Origin: Polaribacter reichenbachii
GTDB taxonomy: Bacteria; Bacteroidota; Bacteroidia; Flavobacteriales; Flavobacteriaceae
Reading direction: 5' to 3'
Length of the DNA: 64,000 nt
NCBI RefSeq assembly: GCF_001975665.1
Contig: NZ_CP019419.1
Span: 992,001-1,056,000 of the forward strand
How positions within the stretch are numbered: position 1 is the stretch's first letter; every line of letters starts with the position of its first letter. A program made the translations under genes and the position numbers. This document shows, one piece after another, positions 19,257-26,996 of this stretch. The notes below the pieces were generated by a model that was not told the origin of the DNA, did no database searches, and saw only the letters and a list, made by a program, of their open reading frames with translations.

Positions 19257-19376
19257 ATTTTAGTTAATTTTAATAATATTAAAAGTCTTTTATCTTTTTA
19301 ATTTTAACAATGAAACTTGAATTAGTTCTTGATTTAACTTTCTAAAACAAAATATCTCGAACTAATATTTTATACA

Positions 19377-20168
19377 TTATTCTGTTAATAAAGATCTATC
19401 TAAATTTACATAACCACCATCTACAGCTATAAACTGACCTGTAGTGTGTGACGATCTTTCTGATATAGTAAACAAACACTGATCTGCAATTTCTGCTGGT
19501 GTTGTCATTCTATTTTCTAACGGGATTTTCTTAACAATAGATTTTAGTTTTTCTTCTCCATTTTCTAAAGTTTTAATCCAAGCATCGTAAGCTGGTGTCC
19601 AGCTTTCTGCTATAATTATTGCATTACAACGAATTTTATCTTTGATTAAATCTACTGCCCATTCTCTGGTTAAACCTAAAACTCCTCCTTTTGATGCTGC
19701 ATAACCAGAAGTGCCTCCTTGACCTGTTAAACCAACTTTAGAACCAATATTTAAGATATTTCCTGTTGATGCTTTTAAGAATGGTAAAGCGTGTTTTACC
19801 ACTAAAAAATAACTGACCATATTTAGTTTTAAAGACCACATAAAATCTTCGTAAGACGCGTCTAAACCAACACCATCATTAACACCAACATTATTAATTA
19901 CAGCGTCTATTTTACCATATTTATCTGTAATTTTCTTTATAGATGCTTCTATTTGGCCTGGGTTTGTAACATCCGTTTTACAAAAAATAGCATCTATGCC
20001 TCTTGCTTGCAATTCTTCTACATATACAAAACCTCTATCGTTTCTATCTATAATGGCTGGTATTGCGCCTTCTGCAGCTAAATGTTGTACAATAGTTTCT
20101 CCTATACTTCCTTTAATTCCTGCTGCTCCAGTTATTAATACTACTTTATCTTTTAATCCTAAATCCAT
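19377..20168 (-). CDS. Short-chain dehydrogenase, probable L-galactose/L-fucose dehydrogenase
   Basis: This 263-residue NAD(P)-dependent short-chain dehydrogenase has the cofactor motif TGAAGIKGSIG near residues 14-24, NNVG at about 91-94, and the catalytic serine/YAASK region (SGYAASKGG). It ends in the usual IAVDGGYV. In sugar loci this type oxidises the anomeric carbon of L-fucose or L-galactose to a lactone. The adjacent lactonase, permease and mutarotase fit that role, and a homologous combination is known for L-fucose use in Campylobacter. The downstream Zn-dehydrogenase, UxaB and UxaA genes favour L-galactose as the main substrate. A hairpin at 20191-20223 lies between it and the lactonase gene, so its transcript may be partly attenuated. 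Confidence 0.85.
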   Translation of the reverse strand: MDLGLKDKVVLITGAAGIKGSIGETIVQHLAAEGAIPAIIDRNDRGFVYVEELQARGIDAIFCKTDVTNPGQIEASIKKITDKYGKIDAVINNVGVNDGVGLDASYEDFMWSLKLNMVSYFLVVKHALPFLKASTGNILNIGSKVGLTGQGGTSGYAASKGGVLGLTREWAVDLIKDKIRCNAIIIAESWTPAYDAWIKTLENGEEKLKSIVKKIPLENRMTTPAEIADQCLFTISERSSHTTGQFIAVDGGYVNLDRSLLTE

Positions 20169-20190
20169 TACTTAATATTTTTATATAAAT

Positions 20191-20223
20191 AGCCCATTCA
20201 GGTTTTAAAAGCCTGAATGGGCT
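20191..20223 (-). terminator. Hairpin between lactonase and dehydrogenase genes
   Basis: A 12-base perfect stem (AGCCCATTCAGG / CCTGAATGGGCT) with a 9-base loop sits 9 bases after the lactonase stop codon. It is GC-richer than its surroundings, but only a weak U run follows on the minus strand. It may be a partial terminator or a 3'-stabilising hairpin inside operon D rather than a full stop. Confidence 0.6.
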
Positions 20224-20232
20224 TAAATTCAT

Positions 20233-21060
20233 TTACAAATTGTAAAATTTAATTGCATTTTCACCCATTATTTTGGCTTTTTCATCATCAGAAAAATCTG
20301 CAATAAAATTGGTTACTATATTTTTTACTTGACCATAATTACCTGCCACTAAACAAACTGGCCAATCTGAACCATACATAATTCTATCTGTACCAAAAGC
20401 ATTAAATACTAAATCCAAATACGGATTTAGTTCTACTTCTGTCCAAGTTTTGTAATTGGCTTCTGTAATCATTCCAGATACTTTACAAAACACATTTTCT
20501 AGTTTAGCAATGGCTTTCATTTGATTTGCCCATCCATCAAAAAAACCATCTTTTATATACGGTTTTGCAATATGATCTATTACAAATTTGATGTTTGGAA
20601 ATCTCTTTACAAACTCTAAAGTTGCTCCTAATTGATGTGGAAACACCAAAATATCATACGTGAAATTGTGTTTTTCTAATGCTGAAATTCCGTTTAAAAA
20701 ATTAGGCCTTAACAAAAAGTTATGATCTGCTTCTCCTTGCACAACGTGTCTAAAACCTTTTACAGCTTTATAATTGCTATATTTTTCTAAGACTTGCTCA
20801 ATATCATTTCCTCTTAAATCAACCCAACCCACAATTCCTTTTATAAAATTGTTTTTTGATGCTAAATCAATTAAAAAATCAGTTTCTCCTAAAGTTTGGT
20901 CTGCTTGCACAGCAACACAACCATCCACACCATTTTCTTGATATACTTTTTGTAAATCTTCTGGCAAAAAATCACGTCGAATTACAGCCATTTCATCATC
21001 TATCCAGCTGTGTTTTACAGGTTCGTATTGCCAAAAATGTTGGTGTGAATCTATAATCAT
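20233..21060 (-). CDS. Amidohydrolase-family sugar lactonase (L-galactono/L-fucono-lactonase)
   Basis: This 275-residue metal-dependent hydrolase belongs to the amidohydrolase group that contains L-fuconolactonase, L-galactonolactonase and 2-pyrone-4,6-dicarboxylate lactonase (COG3618). The N-terminal metal motif IIDSHQHFW, KFVIDHIAKP in the middle and the C-terminal RIMYGSDWPV with the key aspartate are all visible. It would hydrolyse the lactone made by the neighbouring SDR dehydrogenase to the open sugar acid. The protein lacks a signal peptide and is cytoplasmic. It begins 3 bases downstream of the UxaB stop codon. Enzymes of this group from gut Bacteroides have been shown to act on L-galactono-lactone, which matches the rest of the operon. 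Confidence 0.9.
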   Translation of the reverse strand: MIIDSHQHFWQYEPVKHSWIDDEMAVIRRDFLPEDLQKVYQENGVDGCVAVQADQTLGETDFLIDLASKNNFIKGIVGWVDLRGNDIEQVLEKYSNYKAVKGFRHVVQGEADHNFLLRPNFLNGISALEKHNFTYDILVFPHQLGATLEFVKRFPNIKFVIDHIAKPYIKDGFFDGWANQMKAIAKLENVFCKVSGMITEANYKTWTEVELNPYLDLVFNAFGTDRIMYGSDWPVCLVAGNYGQVKNIVTNFIADFSDDEKAKIMGENAIKFYNL

Positions 21061-21063
21061 TTT

Positions 21064-22494
21064 TTACAATGCTTTTAATGCTGATTGCATTCCTTTTTCT
21101 GTAATTGCAGTTAAATGTTTTGTAACTGTTTCTTGTAAACCATTAAAAGAAGTTAAATCTACTCCCCAAAAACCTGTATTTTCTAAAGTAGCTTTTACAA
21201 TAGATGGTATATCATTAGTTGCCCATTGATTTGTAAAGAAATCTAATGCTGATTGATCATCTTTTAAAGGAATTGCTTCACCATTTCTATCGCCTTTATA
21301 AAAAGCAATTAATGAAGCTAAAGAGAATAATAAACGATTTGGTAATGCGTCTTTTCTTTTGATGTACTCTAAAACTGATGGCAATACTCTTGTTTTGTAT
21401 TTTGATGTTGAGTTTAAAGAAATACTAATTAAAGCGTGCTCTAAATACGGATTTCTAAATCTGTCTAGCACATCATTTGCAAACTGATTTAACTCTGCTT
21501 CTGGTAAATCTAAAGTTGGACAAATTTCTTCGAAAATGGCATCCTTTAGGAAACCACCAACAACATCATCTTCTAAAGATTCACGAACTTTATCAATTCC
21601 GTATAAATAACCAACTGGCACTAAACTAGTATGTGCACCATTTAAAATTCGCACTTTACGAGTTCTGTATGGTTCTTGATTGTCTGTAAAAACAATGTTT
21701 AATCCACAAGCCTCTGCTGGAATTTCTTCTTTTACAGTTGACGGCCCTTCAATTACCCATAAATGGAATTGCTCACCTTCTACCACCAAATTGTCTTTAT
21801 AACCTAACTCTTTGGTGATTGCATCCATTTTATCTCTTGGATAACCGGGTACAATTCTATCTACCAAAGTGTTACAAAAAATATTATCTTCATTTATCCA
21901 TTCTACAAAATCCCCTCCTAAATCCCAATCAGCTGCATATTGTAAAATGATTTTCTTTAGATTTTCTCCGTTTTTATCAATTAACTCACAAGGAATTACA
22001 ATCATTCCTTTGTCTGAAGCACCTCCAAAAGTTTGGAATCTCTTGTATAATAATGCTGTTAATTTCCCTGGAAAACTGCTCTGTGGAGCATCATCTAATT
22101 TATCATCTGCATTATAAGCAATACCAGCTTCTGTGGTATTAGAAATTACAAAACGTAAATCTGGATTGTCTGCAATTGCTAAATAATCTGCATTGTTTTC
22201 ATAAGGATTTATACCTCTTTGAATACAATCGATAATTTCGTGTTCGCTAATTGCTTCTCCGTTTTTAATTCCGTTTAAGTATAAAGTGTACAATCCATCT
22301 TGATCGTTTAACATCTTTATTAACCCTTGATTGATAGGTTGAACAACAACAACGCCAGCATCAAAATCGGCTTGTTTGTTCATTTCGTGAATCATCCAGT
22401 TTGCAAAGGCTCTTAAAAAATTACCTTCTCCAAATTGCACAATTCTTTCTGTATATGTTTTTACTTTAGCTGTACTTCTGTTTAAATTTTGCAT
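21064..22494 (-). CDS. uxaB: Tagaturonate reductase (altronate oxidoreductase)
   Basis: This cytoplasmic NAD-dependent enzyme of the polyol dehydrogenase family is about 476 residues long. It interconverts D-tagaturonate and D-altronate. I start it at 22494 because MQNLNRS...YTERIVQFGEGNFLRAF then aligns with the start of E. coli UxaB; an upstream ATG at 22512 adds six residues. The FGEGNF nucleotide-binding start, VRILNGAHTSLVP and the following helical domain match UxaB rather than mannitol dehydrogenase. It normally serves galacturonate degradation, but no uronate isomerase (UxaC) is seen here. With the Zn-dehydrogenase at 24215-25225 it would instead finish the C5 epimerisation of L-galactonate to D-altronate. 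It follows uxaA by 50 bases and precedes the lactonase by 3. Confidence 0.9.
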   Translation of the reverse strand: MQNLNRSTAKVKTYTERIVQFGEGNFLRAFANWMIHEMNKQADFDAGVVVVQPINQGLIKMLNDQDGLYTLYLNGIKNGEAISEHEIIDCIQRGINPYENNADYLAIADNPDLRFVISNTTEAGIAYNADDKLDDAPQSSFPGKLTALLYKRFQTFGGASDKGMIVIPCELIDKNGENLKKIILQYAADWDLGGDFVEWINEDNIFCNTLVDRIVPGYPRDKMDAITKELGYKDNLVVEGEQFHLWVIEGPSTVKEEIPAEACGLNIVFTDNQEPYRTRKVRILNGAHTSLVPVGYLYGIDKVRESLEDDVVGGFLKDAIFEEICPTLDLPEAELNQFANDVLDRFRNPYLEHALISISLNSTSKYKTRVLPSVLEYIKRKDALPNRLLFSLASLIAFYKGDRNGEAIPLKDDQSALDFFTNQWATNDIPSIVKATLENTGFWGVDLTSFNGLQETVTKHLTAITEKGMQSALKAL

Positions 22495-22544
22495 TATTTT
22501 TTCTTTTAGCAATTAGCACTCTGCCTTTCGCTTTTAGTAATTAA

Positions 22545-24197
22545 TTATAATGAAACTCCTCTTTTCCAAGGAATAAAATCGTTATTTCCGTGTAAAACTG
22601 CTTTTGATGGTGTTTCTCCACTGGCAACTCTAATAATATGATCTAAAATCTTTTCTCCCATAGTTGCAATAGTGTCTTCACCAGTAATTACAGTTCCTGC
22701 ATTGATATCAATAATATCATTCATACGTTCGTATAAATTGGTATTACTAGACATCTTTAAAACAGGTGCAACAGGATTACCAGTTGGTGTTCCTAAACCT
22801 GTTGTAAACACCACAACATTACAACCAGAACCAACTAAACCTGTTGTAGATTCTACGTCATTTCCTGGTGTACATAATAAATTTAAACCCGGTTTTGTAA
22901 CTTGTTCTGTATAATCTAACACTTTTACAACAGGAGATGTTCCTCCTTTTTTAGCTGCTCCTGCAGATTTCATTGCATCTGTGATTAATCCATCTTTGAT
23001 GTTTCCTGGTGAAGGATTGTTCTCAAATCCAGAACCTACAGCCACTGCAGCTGCTGAATACGCTCTCATTAATCCGTAGAATTTTTTAGAATCTTCTTCA
23101 GTTTCACATCTATTGATTAATTCTTGCTCTACTCCATTTAATTCTGGAAATTCTGCTAAAACTGGGCTTCCTCCTAAAGCCACTAACAAATCTGAGGCGT
23201 AACCTAAAGCCGGATTTGCAGAAATTCCTGAAAAACCATCTGAACCACCACATTCTAAACCTAAAGTCAATTTACTTAATGGTGCAGGTTTACGCTCTAA
23301 TTTATTGGCTTCAACTAAACCTAAAAAGGTATATTTTACAGCTTCTTCTATTAAATGTCTTTCGCTTACACTTCTTTGCTGTTCTAAAAAGTGAACTGGT
23401 TTTGTGTTATTTGGTGCTATTTTATCAATAGCTTCTTGCAACATTTCAATTTGTGCATTTTGGCATCCTAAGCTAAAAACGGTAGCGCCTGCAACATTTG
23501 GATTGGTAATATAACCTGCCAATAATTGACACAACATTTGAGAATCTTCACGTGTACCTCCACAACCACCATCGTGTTTTAAGAATTTAATTCCGTCTAC
23601 ATTTGGGAATATTCTGTTTTTAGACATTTCTTCTTTTGTAGTGATAATTGGTGTGTTAAAAATAGCATCATTAGATGCTCCTGATTTGTATTGTTGAATT
23701 AAAGCATCTGTATCTACAGCAAAATCTTTTTTGGTTTCATACCCTAATTTTTCTGATAAAGCACCTTCTAAAACATCAACATTTCTGTTTTCGCAAAACG
23801 TTAACGGAATTACCAACCAATAATTTGCAGTACCTACTTTACCATCTTCTCTATGAAAACCGTTAAAAGTTCTTCCTTCAAAATTAGATGCATCTGGTGC
23901 AGACCATGTAAATTTTTCTTTTTCTTCTTTAAATTCTGCGGATGCGTGTTTTACATTATCTATGGTAATGGCACATCCTTCAGGAATTTCTTGAACAGCT
24001 TTACCTATTAAAACACCATACATATAAATTTCATCTCCAACATTAAAATCGTTTAATGAGAATTTATGTTTTTGTTTAATGTTTTCTTTTAAAACAACTT
24101 CTTTACCTGCTACTTCTATAATTCTCCCTTTTTCTAAAGGATTTATTGCAACGATAATATTGTCTCTTGTATCTATTTGAACGTAGTCTTTAGACAT
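22545..24197 (-). CDS. uxaA: Altronate dehydratase
   Basis: This 550-residue cytoplasmic dehydratase has an N-terminal SAF domain (about 1-95). The long UxaA/GarD-type catalytic region begins at NGFHREDGKVGTANYW. Cysteines likely to bind iron occur in GGCGGTRED and in the SLGCQNAQIE region. It is longer than E. coli UxaA (about 495 residues), mainly from insertions, and is unbroken. The enzyme removes water from D-altronate to give 2-keto-3-deoxy-D-gluconate. A related pair of genes sits in the L-fucose locus of Campylobacter, so acceptance of L-fuconate is an alternative. Here the presence of UxaB and a Zn-dehydrogenase makes altronate the best fit. It starts 17 bases after the Zn-dehydrogenase gene. 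Confidence 0.88.
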   Translation of the reverse strand: MSKDYVQIDTRDNIIVAINPLEKGRIIEVAGKEVVLKENIKQKHKFSLNDFNVGDEIYMYGVLIGKAVQEIPEGCAITIDNVKHASAEFKEEKEKFTWSAPDASNFEGRTFNGFHREDGKVGTANYWLVIPLTFCENRNVDVLEGALSEKLGYETKKDFAVDTDALIQQYKSGASNDAIFNTPIITTKEEMSKNRIFPNVDGIKFLKHDGGCGGTREDSQMLCQLLAGYITNPNVAGATVFSLGCQNAQIEMLQEAIDKIAPNNTKPVHFLEQQRSVSERHLIEEAVKYTFLGLVEANKLERKPAPLSKLTLGLECGGSDGFSGISANPALGYASDLLVALGGSPVLAEFPELNGVEQELINRCETEEDSKKFYGLMRAYSAAAVAVGSGFENNPSPGNIKDGLITDAMKSAGAAKKGGTSPVVKVLDYTEQVTKPGLNLLCTPGNDVESTTGLVGSGCNVVVFTTGLGTPTGNPVAPVLKMSSNTNLYERMNDIIDINAGTVITGEDTIATMGEKILDHIIRVASGETPSKAVLHGNNDFIPWKRGVSL

Positions 24198-24214
24198 TTG
24201 GTTCTTTCTTTTTT

Positions 24215-25225
24215 TTAATTAAAACTTACAGTCGCTTTGATTACGCCCGTTTTTGGATCTAACCAACTATCAAAATTTTCGATCATTTCTGTATAAGCTA
24301 CAGAATGCGTAATAAATGATTCTGTTGGAAACTGATTTAACACACTAATTACGTGTTCAAAATCTTCTGTAGTTGCATTTCTACTACACATTAATGTCAT
24401 TTCTTTAGCGTGTACTTTTGGATGTGTATACGTTAACTCTCCTTTAGATAAGCCTACCAAAACAAATCGACCTCCATGAGACATATAATCTGGACAAGAT
24501 TCTAAAGCATACTTATTTCCTGATGCATCAAAAACTGCTGTGCATAAATCGCCATTGGTAATTTTTGAAACTTCTTCTACTGCTTCTGCTCCTGCTTTTA
24601 CAATATAATCAACACCAATCTTTTCTTTGGCGTATGTTAAACGATCTTCGTTCATATCAATAGCAATTACTTTTGCACCTGCAATCTGAGCTAATTTCAT
24701 AATTCCAATTCCTATGGGTCCTGCACCTACAACTGCAACAATTTCACCTTTTTGAATTGCTGCTCTTCTTACTGCATGTGCACCAATAGCCAAAGGCTCT
24801 ACAATAGCCATTTCGTTATCTGACAGGTTATTTGCAGGTAATAAAATGTCTACAGGAACCGTAATTTGTTCTTGCATTCCTCCATCTCCATGTACACCTA
24901 AAACAGTAATATTTGTGCAACAGTTTGTTTTGCCATTTCTACAAGCAATACATTTACCACAACTTACATAAGGCATAACAACTACTTTATCTCCAGCTTT
25001 TATTCCTCTCGCATTTTCTCCTATTTCTAAAACTTCTGATGCCAATTCATGCCCTAAAATTCTTGGATAAGTAAAAAATGCTTGATTCCCTGCATAAGCG
25101 TGTAAATCTGTACCGCAAATACCCACTTTATTAATCTGTAATAAGGCTTCGCCTTCTTTTCTTATTGGAGCCTCTTTTTCTTTTAAGATAAATTCTCCGG
25201 GTTTTTCACAAACTATGTACTTCAT
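24215..25225 (-). CDS. Zn-dependent dehydrogenase, probable L-galactonate 5-dehydrogenase
   Basis: This 336-residue medium-chain zinc dehydrogenase has catalytic-zinc residues in VGICGTDLH (about 36-44) and GHE (about 58-60). The structural-zinc cysteines are in CGKCIACRNGKTNCC, and the nucleotide motif is VGAGPIGIG (about 166-174). In E. coli a protein of this type (LgoD/YjjN) oxidises L-galactonate to D-tagaturonate, the substrate of UxaB. The gene lies directly upstream of uxaA and uxaB, so the assignment is attractive but rests on context. Sorbitol or threonine dehydrogenase activity is the alternative from family alone. It follows the GH29 gene by 40 bases and belongs to operon D. Confidence 0.8.
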   Translation of the reverse strand: MKYIVCEKPGEFILKEKEAPIRKEGEALLQINKVGICGTDLHAYAGNQAFFTYPRILGHELASEVLEIGENARGIKAGDKVVVMPYVSCGKCIACRNGKTNCCTNITVLGVHGDGGMQEQITVPVDILLPANNLSDNEMAIVEPLAIGAHAVRRAAIQKGEIVAVVGAGPIGIGIMKLAQIAGAKVIAIDMNEDRLTYAKEKIGVDYIVKAGAEAVEEVSKITNGDLCTAVFDASGNKYALESCPDYMSHGGRFVLVGLSKGELTYTHPKVHAKEMTLMCSRNATTEDFEHVISVLNQFPTESFITHSVAYTEMIENFDSWLDPKTGVIKATVSFN

Positions 25226-25265
25226 TCGTTGTGTTTTAATACTATTCGATTAGTTCTAATTTAAA

Positions 25266-26780
25266 TTACTTTATAAGCTTAAGTGTAAATGCAAAATCTC
25301 CTTTTTTAACTTTTGGCATTTGTACAGTTAAACCTTTGTCAGTTTGTTTCCAAGTTAATTTTTCGTCACTACCAAGCATTGTAACGTTTTTAATATTATC
25401 ACTTGCTTTTATTGATGAAATAGTAACTTTATTATTTTCTGGCCACTCCATTAAAATTGCATAAATGTTACCATCTTTCTGCGTAAAACGCATATCTTGA
25501 CCCGTAAACGCTTTATTACCACCTTCTGAATGATGACCTGTACCAACTTCTGTTGGTCCTTCACCAAAAGTTCTCCAGTATTTTGTATCGTAAATTGCCT
25601 CTCCGTTAACATCTAACCAAGCTCCAATTTGTAATAAAATTTTCTCTTGATCTTCAGGAATTGTTCCATCTGCTTTTGGTCCAACGTTTAATAATAAGTT
25701 TCCATTTTTAGAAACAATATCAATTAAATCATCAACCAAAGAATTTGCAGTTTTAGATTTCCAGTTGGTTACGTGAGACCATGAATTTTTACCAATAGAA
25801 GTATCTGTTTGCCAAGGCAGTTTACGAATGTCTGGTAATTTTCCTCTTTCTAAATCATAAATAACTGTACCTTCTGGAAAAGCTTGTTCGTAAAAGTTTT
25901 TGTCTTGTAGCACAACTTCTTTACCCCACTCAAGCCCTTTATTATAATAATAAGCTGCTAATTTTGGTCTGTATTCTCTAAACTCTGGAGTATCTAACAT
26001 AAAATCGAACCAAAGAATATCTGGTTGATAGTTATCGATTAAATCTTTTGTTCTTAACCACCAACGTTTTTTAAATGCTTCTGAAACGGGTTCTCTTAAA
26101 TTTTTTCCTTTTGATGAATATAAATCTGCATATGCTGGATCTGTGGTATCAAAATGATCTTTTTTATTGTAAAAAGACCAGTTGAATGCAAAGTGAGAAG
26201 AAGCTCCCATTATTAAACCTTGTTTTCTACCTTCTTTCATCAACTCACCTAAAACATCTCTTTTTGGCCCCATATCAAAAGAGTTCCAACGAGTTGTATT
26301 TGATTTATACATAGCAAAACCATCATGATGATCTGCAACAGGAACTACATATTTTGCACCCGCTTTTTTGAAAAGTGAAATCCACTCTGCTGGCTGAAAT
26401 TTTTCCGCTTTAAACATCGGAATAAAATCTTTGTACCCAAACTTTTTATGATCTCCGAAGTTTTTTTGATGAAATAAAAACTCTCTAGAAGGACCATCTG
26501 CTTGATGTTTTAATTGAGCTGTATATCTAGCAGAGTCCATATACATATTTCTAGGATACCATTCTGAACCATAAGCAGGCACTGCATAAGCACCCCAATG
26601 AATAAAAATACCAAACTTCTTTTGATTAAACCATTCTGGGTCTTTATAATGTTTTTTTATTGACTCCCAATTTGCCTCGTAAACTTCTTTGTTTTCTGCA
26701 ACCGCTTTTTTTTCTTCTGTTTTACAAGAAACAAGAACCACAATTGCAAATAAGATTAATGCTGATAATTTCCTACTCAT
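25266..26780 (-). CDS. GH29 alpha-L-fucosidase/alpha-L-galactosidase lipoprotein
   Basis: This 504-residue retaining glycosidase of family GH29 has a lipoprotein signal (VLVSC, lipid cysteine residue 19). Family landmarks are FGIFIHWGAYAVPAYGSEWYPRNM at about 56-79, VADHHDGFAMY (about 148-158) and the nucleophile motif ILWFDF with aspartate 259. Two C-terminal beta regions follow. GH29 enzymes usually release alpha-L-fucose, and a porphyran-locus member from Bacteroides plebeius releases alpha-L-galactose, which differs only by a C6 hydroxyl. It is the first gene of the operon that encodes the putative L-galactose pathway, so I favour alpha-L-galactosidase. An AGAACA-type palindrome lies 88 bases before the start. 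Confidence 0.9.
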   Translation of the reverse strand: MSRKLSALILFAIVVLVSCKTEEKKAVAENKEVYEANWESIKKHYKDPEWFNQKKFGIFIHWGAYAVPAYGSEWYPRNMYMDSARYTAQLKHQADGPSREFLFHQKNFGDHKKFGYKDFIPMFKAEKFQPAEWISLFKKAGAKYVVPVADHHDGFAMYKSNTTRWNSFDMGPKRDVLGELMKEGRKQGLIMGASSHFAFNWSFYNKKDHFDTTDPAYADLYSSKGKNLREPVSEAFKKRWWLRTKDLIDNYQPDILWFDFMLDTPEFREYRPKLAAYYYNKGLEWGKEVVLQDKNFYEQAFPEGTVIYDLERGKLPDIRKLPWQTDTSIGKNSWSHVTNWKSKTANSLVDDLIDIVSKNGNLLLNVGPKADGTIPEDQEKILLQIGAWLDVNGEAIYDTKYWRTFGEGPTEVGTGHHSEGGNKAFTGQDMRFTQKDGNIYAILMEWPENNKVTISSIKASDNIKNVTMLGSDEKLTWKQTDKGLTVQMPKVKKGDFAFTLKLIK

Positions 26781-26867
26781 TATAACTTAGGTTGATTAAT
26801 ATTTTTTCTTAATACAAATTAGGTCTATTTTTAGCTAATAGTAATATTCGTATGTTTTAATTTGTGC

Positions 26868-26887
26868 AACAAATAGTCATTTGTTCT
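26868..26887 (-). promoter_or_regulatory. Inverted repeat AACAAAT-agtc-ATTTGTT upstream of GH29 operon
   Basis: A perfect 7-base inverted repeat with a 4-base spacer is continued by CT, so that the minus strand begins AGAACAAATG. It ends 88 bases before the GH29 start, nearly the same distance as the AGAACAT blocks at 34214, 60689 and 63277. It likely carries the operator of operon D. The half-sites are spaced wider than in the other copies. Confidence 0.5.
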
Positions 26888-26935
26888 AGTTTACTGATGT
26901 TTTACACATCTTTCTTAAGTTTTCTGAAAAACAAA

Positions 26936-26967
26936 AAAGACCCATAAAATTTCTCTTATAGGTCTTT
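26936..26967 (-). terminator. Terminator after the xylose permease gene
   Basis: A 12-base stem with one mismatch (AAAGACCCATAA / TTATAGGTCTTT) and an 8-base loop is followed on the minus strand by a U-rich run. It lies about 30 bases after the permease stop codon at 26997 and ends the xylose operon. Confidence 0.82.
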
Positions 26968-26996
26968 GTAAATTAAATATTTATATGAATAACAAC

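Noticed and set aside
19321..19366. Inverted repeat ATTAGTTC / GAACTAAT with a 30-base spacer before the FucP gene
   Set aside because: Arms of 8 bases separated by 30 in very AT-rich DNA are expected by chance, and no second copy with the same spacing was seen.
21064..22494. Mannitol dehydrogenase instead of tagaturonate reductase
   Set aside because: The N-terminus and overall length match UxaB, and uxaA lies immediately upstream; no mannitol uptake or fructokinase gene is near.
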